From assembly GCA_025934545.1 (NCBI GenBank), contig JAICXV010000178.1, positions 1-5,851 of the forward strand: a stretch of DNA of 5,851 bases. Reading direction: 5' to 3'. This DNA comes from Verrucomicrobiia bacterium (GTDB lineage Bacteria > Verrucomicrobiota > Verrucomicrobiia > Limisphaerales > Palsa-1400). Below the pieces are notes generated by a model. It was not told the origin of the DNA. It ran no database searches and was given only the letters and a program-made list of their open reading frames with translations. Position numbers and translations under genes: made by a program. Each line of letters starts with the position of its first letter. Within the stretch, counting starts at the first letter, position 1. This document shows positions 1 to 5,851 of this stretch, piece by piece.

Positions 1-591
1 GCAATCATCGTCGCGTGCGTCGGGTTGGTTGTGAATGTCGTCAGCGCATTGATGTTGCACGGTGCGCACAGTCACGGGCATTCGCACTCGCATGACCATC
101 ATCACGACGACGATCATGATCATGATCACGGGCACCACCATCACGATCTGAATCTTCGGGCAGCTTACATTCACGTGATTGCCGACGCCGTGACTTCACT
201 CTTGGCGATTGTTGCGCTAACCGGCGGATTGTTTTTTGGATGGCGTTGGCTTGATCCAACGATGGGGATTGTCGGAGCGGCCGTTATCGCACAGTGGGCC
301 TACAGTTTGGTTCGCCAGACCAATGTTATTCTTTTGGACAAGGAGCCGCAGGATAGCGATTTGAACGAAGAAATTCACAAGGCGATCGAAAGCGACGGCG
401 ACAGCAAGATTGCCGATCTTCACATCTGGCAACTTGGCATGCATAAATTTGCCGCGATCATTTCTGTCGTGGCCCACAATCCAAAAACCGTGAAAGCCTA
501 CAAAGAGTCACTTCAACAGCACGAGGAACTGGTCCACGTTAGCATTGAGGTGCAACGCTGCTGTACAGGTGAAGAGCCGGCAAAGACTTAG
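1..591 (+). CDS. dmeF: CDF-family metal efflux transporter, DmeF type (5' partial)
   Basis: This is the C-terminal 196 residues of a cation diffusion facilitator, an inner-membrane antiporter that exports divalent metals; the DmeF branch is known for Co(II)/Ni(II). The frame is open to the first base, so the true start lies outside the window. In order, one sees the end of a membrane helix (about residues 1-19), a cytoplasmic loop with 16 His and several Asp (nt 58-147), then a helix with the HxxxD metal site of CDF proteins (H58 and D62 counted from the first visible codon, in HVIADAVTS). Another hydrophobic segment and a soluble C-terminal domain with DLHIWQLG follow. The sequence RAAYIHVIADAVTSLLAI and the motif LLDKEP are what I associate with DmeF rather than ZitB or YiiP. 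The CDF family is nearly certain, while the metal specificity is inferred. The stop is TAG at 589-591; it does not overlap the next gene. Confidence 0.8.
   Translation, partial: AIIVACVGLVVNVVSALMLHGAHSHGHSHSHDHHHDDDHDHDHGHHHHDLNLRAAYIHVIADAVTSLLAIVALTGGLFFGWRWLDPTMGIVGAAVIAQWAYSLVRQTNVILLDKEPQDSDLNEEIHKAIESDGDSKIADLHIWQLGMHKFAAIISVVAHNPKTVKAYKESLQQHEELVHVSIEVQRCCTGEEPAKT
58..147 (+). repeat. His/Asp-rich codon tract of the transporter loop
   Basis: Alternating CAY and GAY codons encode 16 His and 7 Asp in 30 residues. At the DNA level this makes a perfect 16-bp palindrome, GATCATGATCATGATC, at 112-127. The protein feature is the usual metal-sensing or metal-buffering loop of CDF transporters; the palindrome is most simply a by-product of the codons. 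Confidence 0.75.
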
Positions 592-610
592 CACGGCAAC
601 CTTGCGGTTT

Positions 611-639
611 TTGCAAACACCCGGCCGCGGGTGTATATT
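611..639 (+). promoter_or_regulatory. Candidate sigma70-type promoter for the PLD gene
   Basis: TTGCAA (611-616, 4 of 6 consensus bases) and TATATT (634-639, 5 of 6) are separated by exactly 17 bp. Transcription would start near 645-647, at or next to the GTG that opens the long PLD frame. This means either a leaderless mRNA or translation from a start further down. It also suggests that the PLD gene is transcribed independently of the transporter gene. The spacer is filled by an inverted repeat. Confidence 0.5.
617..634. repeat. Perfect inverted repeat in the promoter spacer (possible operator)
   Basis: ACACCCG-GCCG-CGGGTGT is a 7-bp stem with a 4-nt loop. It lies between the -35 and -10 hexamers and shares one base with the -10. 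It is followed by ATATTACAG, not by a run of T, so an operator-like role fits better than an intrinsic terminator. No regulator is known from the window. Confidence 0.4.
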
Positions 640-644
640 ACAGC

Positions 645-1925
645 GTGAATGTAAGGGGGCTGTTAGGAGGTTGGAATGTTGTTAAAAATCTCCTGGTGTG
701 TATCCCATTGTTTGCTTGTCTGCTTCTGAATTCCGGTTGCGCGCTCATTTCCGGCGAACCCGCGCGCAAGGAGATCACCTCGTTTTATTCGCCGAGCACG
801 ACCGAATTCAAACGCGATGCGGGCTCGTTGCTGGATCCGCCGTTTGTTGCCGGAAACAGCATCAAGACTTTGCACAATGGAGATGAAATTTTTCCCGCGA
901 TGTTGAGCGCAATTCGCTCGGCGCAGCACACGATTAATTTTGAAACTTATGTTCTGTGGGACGGCCATATCGCGCGCGAATTCGTCGATGCTCTCGCCGA
1001 GCGCGCGCGGTCTGGCGTTAAAGTAAACGTCATTTTAGACGCGCTCGGCACGCACAAGATGGGCGGAGAAAATCTGGTCCACTTGCGCGATGCCGGCGTG
1101 GATGTTTTCAAGTATCACACGATTTTCTGGCTCGACCCCCGCCGCTACAATTATCGAACTCATCGCAAATTGCTGATTGTCGACGGCAAGGTGGCGTTCA
1201 CGGGCGGCGTGGGAATCGCCGATGAATGGGCCGGCAATGGTCAGGGCACGAAAAAATATCGCGACAACCAATATGAAATGACCGGGCCAGTCGTCGCGCA
1301 ATTGCAAGGCGCGTTCTGCACACTCTGGTTGCGGTCGAAAGGAGACGTGCTGAGCGGACCGGAATATTTTCCGACGTTGACCAATTCCGGTCCGTATCTG
1401 GCGCAGACGGTGAGCAGTTCCACCTGGGACGGCAACCTCGATTTTCTCTATCGCCTGGCGATTGCGTCGGCACATAAGACGTTGCGGATCGAGAACGCGT
1501 ATTTCCTGCCCGACAAACTCATTCGCCAGGAACTCGTCGCTGCCGCGAAACGCGGTGTGAAAGTTGAAATCATCGTCCCAGGCGAACTCATCGACAGCAA
1601 ATTGATCCGCGTTGCGTCAAAGAAGCACTATCCCGAACTGCTGGAGGCCGGCGTGAAAATTTACGAATATCAAATGGCGATGCTGCACGTGAAGCTGATG
1701 ATCGTCGATGACACGCTCGTTTCCATCGGCTCAGGAAATTTTGACAATCGTTCGACGCGCTTGAACGCTGAAGTGAACGTCAACGTGTTGGACGCGAACT
1801 TCGCGGCGCAACATATTGATTTGTTCGAACAAGACAAAGCGCGCTCGCGCGAAACGAAATTGCGCGAACATAAGGGCTTTCACCCGTTCCAACACCTCAT
1901 CAATCTGGCCCTGCCAGCTCTCTAA
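645..1925 (+). CDS. Phospholipase D-like / cardiolipin synthase-type protein
   Basis: The 426-residue frame carries two PLD (HKD) motifs: HRKLLIVD with H173, K175, D180, followed by a Gly pair, and HVKLMIVD with H348, K350, D355, followed by GSGNFDNRS. These are the two halves of the active site in bacterial cardiolipin synthases, which join phosphatidyl groups by a phospho-His intermediate. The length and the lack of two N-terminal transmembrane helices resemble ClsB more than ClsA. Residues about 15-32 are hydrophobic and end in LNSGC, a plausible though not ideal lipobox with Cys32, so the protein may be membrane-anchored. The start is uncertain. GTG 645 opens the frame but has no ribosome binding site. 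AGGAGG at 665-670 serves an ATG at 676 that is out of frame by one base. The next in-frame GTG (696) would remove the basic n-region. The C-terminus abuts thiC. Cardiolipin synthase activity is inferred; another PLD-superfamily phosphodiesterase is possible. Confidence 0.87.
   Translation: MNVRGLLGGWNVVKNLLVCIPLFACLLLNSGCALISGEPARKEITSFYSPSTTEFKRDAGSLLDPPFVAGNSIKTLHNGDEIFPAMLSAIRSAQHTINFETYVLWDGHIAREFVDALAERARSGVKVNVILDALGTHKMGGENLVHLRDAGVDVFKYHTIFWLDPRRYNYRTHRKLLIVDGKVAFTGGVGIADEWAGNGQGTKKYRDNQYEMTGPVVAQLQGAFCTLWLRSKGDVLSGPEYFPTLTNSGPYLAQTVSSSTWDGNLDFLYRLAIASAHKTLRIENAYFLPDKLIRQELVAAAKRGVKVEIIVPGELIDSKLIRVASKKHYPELLEAGVKIYEYQMAMLHVKLMIVDDTLVSIGSGNFDNRSTRLNAEVNVNVLDANFAAQHIDLFEQDKARSRETKLREHKGFHPFQHLINLALPAL
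665..678 (+). promoter_or_regulatory. Strong Shine-Dalgarno plus ATG out of frame with the PLD gene
   Basis: AGGAGG (665-670) is followed after 5 nt by ATG (676-678). This reads only 17 codons (MLLKISWCV...) to TGA at 727-729, in a different frame from the PLD protein. The A5 run at 684-688 lies just after the ATG. One additional A would give MLLKNLLVCIPLF and join the frame that contains the lipobox. The site is therefore either the real start of the PLD gene hidden by an indel, a start that needs a -1 shift, or a short upstream peptide. Confidence 0.55.
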
Positions 1926-3967
<2,042 letters not shown>

Positions 3968-3973
3968 TCGGCA

Positions 3974-4002
3974 ACCGTACTGCCCACGTTCGATGCCGTC
4001 AA
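3974..4002 (-). promoter_or_regulatory. Candidate thiC promoter
   Basis: On the minus strand TTGACG (4002-3997, 5 of 6 matches to the -35 consensus) and TACGGT (3979-3974, only 3 of 6 to the -10) are 17 bp apart. Transcription would begin around 3967-3968, the first base of the aptamer stem, which is where it is expected. The weak -10 keeps confidence modest. Confidence 0.4.
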
Positions 4003-4009
4003 GCGAACG
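3987..4009. repeat. Inverted repeat around the thiC -35 region
   Basis: CGTTCG (3987-3992) and CGAACG (4004-4009) are perfect inverted arms around 11 nt that contain the proposed -35 hexamer. It could be an operator, or a weak terminator hairpin for the upstream unknown gene (no T tract is seen), or chance. Confidence 0.25.
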
Positions 4010-4038
4010 CTAGTCCTCAATCAACGGTAATCGGTCAT

Positions 4039-4740
4039 TTATGCTTTCGATTGCTGGACTTTCTGCATTGCCTGATCCGTCATGGGTGCGGTCTTGGCCA
4101 TTCCGTTGATTGTCTCAATCGCTAACGTCAAAACGAGCTTATGATCAATTGCTGACGCCACCATAGCCAGGATGTCGGCTAACGCTTCCGCTGCGATGCG
4201 CAGGCATCTGGCCTTGTCATCTCGGATATCAGAGAAAATTCCATCAACTTTTGGCCGGCTTTCGTAGCCGATCTTTAGAGGAGGGATAAACGGATAGTGG
4301 GCTGCGGGGACCGACAATGGAACCTTGCCCCACTCGGCTGGATTGCCAATACGTTGAGCAAACTGTCGGAAAATCTGGACCAAATCTGGAAACTCAACGT
4401 CTGGATACGTGCCGCGATTGAGCCGAGAACGTAATACTCCAATGATGGAATTCGGTGAAACATGACTGATGCCTCCCTCGCAGACGTCTCCGCAAATTAG
4501 TTCGTTCGCCTTTGTCGAAAACACGCTGGATCCCGGGGCAAAGTCGTGACTTCTGAGCGGATAATCGCCTGTCGCATCAATGCAGCGCTCTGCAACAATC
4601 GTCGCTGCCGCGCTAACCGCATCCTCGACGTGAATGCGACCGTTTTTGTCGCGCAACATCCCCAGAACAAGTTCAACTATAGCCTTGCGGTAGACGGAGT
4701 CAGCGTCGGCAGGTCTGCGAAAGCGGTCAAAGAATCCCAT
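4039..4740 (-). CDS. Unrecognised 233-residue protein
   Basis: I do not recognise this protein. ATG 4740 (MGFFDRFRRP) is chosen because the longer frame to 5016 would overlap the divergent GH43 gene by about 200 bp, and because a promoter-like pair lies just upstream. The protein begins with a short aromatic/basic segment, then a helical stretch (about 15-52, ending IVAERCIDA). A central region contains PGSSVFSTKANELICGDV, then NSIIGVLRSRLNRGTYPDVEFPDLVQIF. A Pro/Tyr-rich stretch (VPAAHYPFIPPLKIGYESRP) follows, and a long Ala-rich helix closes it (about 175-215, AEALADILAMVASAID). No signal peptide, membrane segment or known catalytic motif is visible, so it is probably cytoplasmic. There is no Shine-Dalgarno site before the ATG. 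It lies upstream of thiC in the same direction, with its own stop 36 bp before the thiC -35, so co-transcription is not needed. Its reality as a gene rests on its length and clean layout. Confidence 0.7.
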   Translation of the reverse strand: MGFFDRFRRPADADSVYRKAIVELVLGMLRDKNGRIHVEDAVSAAATIVAERCIDATGDYPLRSHDFAPGSSVFSTKANELICGDVCEGGISHVSPNSIIGVLRSRLNRGTYPDVEFPDLVQIFRQFAQRIGNPAEWGKVPLSVPAAHYPFIPPLKIGYESRPKVDGIFSDIRDDKARCLRIAAEALADILAMVASAIDHKLVLTLAIETINGMAKTAPMTDQAMQKVQQSKA

Positions 4741-4759
4741 ATTGCAAAGTTGAATTGAG

Positions 4760-4788
4760 TTGATAATGCCCGACCTGCAATTTGGCAA
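4760..4788 (-). promoter_or_regulatory. Candidate promoter of the unknown gene
   Basis: On the minus strand TTGCCA (4788-4783, 5 of 6) and TATCAA (4765-4760, 4 of 6) are 17 bp apart. Transcription would start near 4753, about 12 nt before ATG 4740, so the leader is very short. This agrees with the missing ribosome binding site and supports that start over the longer frame. Confidence 0.4.
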
Positions 4789-4818
4789 GCGGCGATTCCT
4801 GAGTAGATTAAAGGCGGG

Positions 4819-5811
4819 ATGCTCGCACAACTTCATCAACCGGTTTACCGGAATTATTTCGCCGATCCGTTCGCCTGGAAATTCAATCGTGAATATTACG
4901 CGGTCGGGACAGGACCCGTTATTCCGAGCGATCACGCGAATGCGGAAGACATGACCAGCGCAAAGATTGGTGGACATGAATTTGCCTTTCCGTTGTTGCA
5001 TTCGAAAAACTTCCACGATTGGACATCCATTGGCGGCGCGTTACGCGTTCCCGATTCGTTGCGCGGCGGAGAATTTTGGGCGCCGGAAACGGCGTATGAC
5101 GGAAAATTTTTCTATTTATATTACTCCGTCAACATGGACGGCGCTGAGTTGAAGCATCGGTTGCGCGTGGCGCGAAGCAAAAATCCGGGCGGACCATTTG
5201 AAGACGTCGGATATTTGATGGAACATCCCGAGGATTGTTCATTTGCCATCGATGCCCATGCGTTCCGCGACGACGACGGGCAGTGGTATCTTTTTTATGC
5301 ACGCGATTTTCTCGATACCGACAACGGTTTTAACGCCGGCACTGGTCTGGTCGTGGATCGCTTGATCGACATGACGAAGCTGGCCGGCGAAGAACGCACC
5401 GTTTTGCGGTCGCGTGCCGATTGGCAGCTTTTCAAGGCGAATCGTTACATGCCGATGTATCACGGGACCTACGATTGGCACACGCTCGAAGGCCCGTGCG
5501 TGCGCAAACATGGCGGAAAATATTTCTGCTTCTACAGCGGCGGCTGTTATGAAAATGACACTTACGGTGTCGATTACGGAATCGCGGACAATGTTCTCGG
5601 GCCTTACGACGATTCGGGAAATGAAAACGGGCCGCGCGTGATGAGGACAAATTCCGACCTGATCGGTCCGGGCCACGTTTCAATCGTAGTTGGACCGGAT
5701 GATAAGACGGAATATTTTGCCTTCCACGCGTGGGACGCGGAGATGAAAGCGCGGCAGTTCCATCTTGGAAAATTGGAATGGACCGACGTTGGGCCGCGAC
5801 TGGTTTTGTAG
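4819..5811 (+). CDS. Glycoside hydrolase family 43-type beta-propeller enzyme
   Basis: The 330-residue protein has the three GH43 acidic residues at the expected places. They are the general base D16 in NYFADPF, the pKa-modulating D145 in FAIDAHAFRDDDG, and the general acid E224 in HTLEGPCV. GPGH (H286) near the C-terminus matches the motif that holds the propeller's central metal in arabinanases. Repeated blade-like strands (EYYAVGTG, FFYLYYS, QWYLFYARD, KYFCFYSGG, EYFAFHAWD) fit a five-bladed propeller filling the whole protein, with no accessory module. Family members cleave alpha-L-arabinofuranosyl or beta-D-xylosyl links; the substrate cannot be told here. There is no signal peptide, so it likely acts in the cytoplasm on imported oligosaccharides. 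ATG 4819 is preceded by AAAGG (4810-4814) at 4 nt. No convincing promoter was found in the 78-bp gap on this strand: GATAAT at 4762-4767 lacks a well-spaced -35. The stop is TAG at 5809-5811. Confidence 0.88.
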   Translation: MLAQLHQPVYRNYFADPFAWKFNREYYAVGTGPVIPSDHANAEDMTSAKIGGHEFAFPLLHSKNFHDWTSIGGALRVPDSLRGGEFWAPETAYDGKFFYLYYSVNMDGAELKHRLRVARSKNPGGPFEDVGYLMEHPEDCSFAIDAHAFRDDDGQWYLFYARDFLDTDNGFNAGTGLVVDRLIDMTKLAGEERTVLRSRADWQLFKANRYMPMYHGTYDWHTLEGPCVRKHGGKYFCFYSGGCYENDTYGVDYGIADNVLGPYDDSGNENGPRVMRTNSDLIGPGHVSIVVGPDDKTEYFAFHAWDAEMKARQFHLGKLEWTDVGPRLVL

Positions 5812-5851
5812 ACGTTCGTCCTTAAGTCGCGCCGCGAATTAGAATCCAACC

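Noticed and set aside
596..614. Possible terminator after the transporter gene (GCAACC-TTGC-GGTT with a T5 run)
   Set aside because: The stem is short and pairs only with a bulge in the T run, and the same bases form part of the PLD promoter's -35. The evidence is too weak to list.
4741..5016. N-terminal extension of the unknown minus-strand gene to an ATG at 5016
   Set aside because: It would overlap the GH43 coding start by about 200 bp, including the catalytic D16 region. ATG 4740 with a promoter-like pair upstream is a better start.
5239..5676. 145-codon minus-strand open frame within the GH43 gene
   Set aside because: It is antisense to a frame that contains the GH43 acid residue and propeller strands, and it shows no domain of its own.
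5812..5851. Possible next gene at the right edge
   Set aside because: Forty bases are too few to judge. The minus-strand frame that reaches this edge overlaps GH43 and looks like a shadow.

Overview
The window looks like chromosomal DNA from a Verrucomicrobia-like bacterium. That is an inference from three things: moderately GC-rich coding sequence, few strong Shine-Dalgarno sites, and a KSEIRNP-type heptapeptide, encoded by a 7-nt tandem repeat, inside thiC. I associate that repeat type with Verrucomicrobia and Planctomycetes from memory. No rRNA, tRNA, insertion sequence, CRISPR array or phage gene was seen. Gene density is high, and no gene-free stretch exceeds about 200 bases.

Left part (plus strand): the C-terminal part of a CDF-family metal efflux transporter of the DmeF type, with a very His-rich loop, enters from the left edge. 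After a 53-bp gap comes a phospholipase D/cardiolipin-synthase-like protein with two HKD motifs and a lipoprotein-like N-terminus. The gap holds a good sigma70-type promoter whose spacer is a perfect inverted repeat. The start of the PLD gene is odd: the only strong ribosome binding site with an ATG is out of frame, and one extra A in an A5 run would repair it.

Middle (minus strand): thiC, the pyrimidine-branch enzyme of thiamine synthesis, ends exactly where the PLD gene ends (convergent, zero-base gap). Its leader is a well-formed TPP riboswitch. The leader can form two mutually exclusive hairpins that would expose or hide the thiC Shine-Dalgarno sequence, so control is probably translational. 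A candidate promoter places the transcription start at the first stem of the aptamer.

Right part: a minus-strand gene for an unrecognised 233-residue protein lies upstream of thiC. It is divergent, across 78 bp, from a plus-strand gene for a GH43-type five-bladed beta-propeller glycosidase without a signal peptide. The last 40 bases show nothing I can assign.

The genes do not form one pathway; metal efflux, phospholipid synthesis, thiamine synthesis and sugar processing are independent functions. I saw no new multi-gene system. The points most worth a second look are the PLD start region, the riboswitch expression platform, the repeat inside thiC and the unknown protein.
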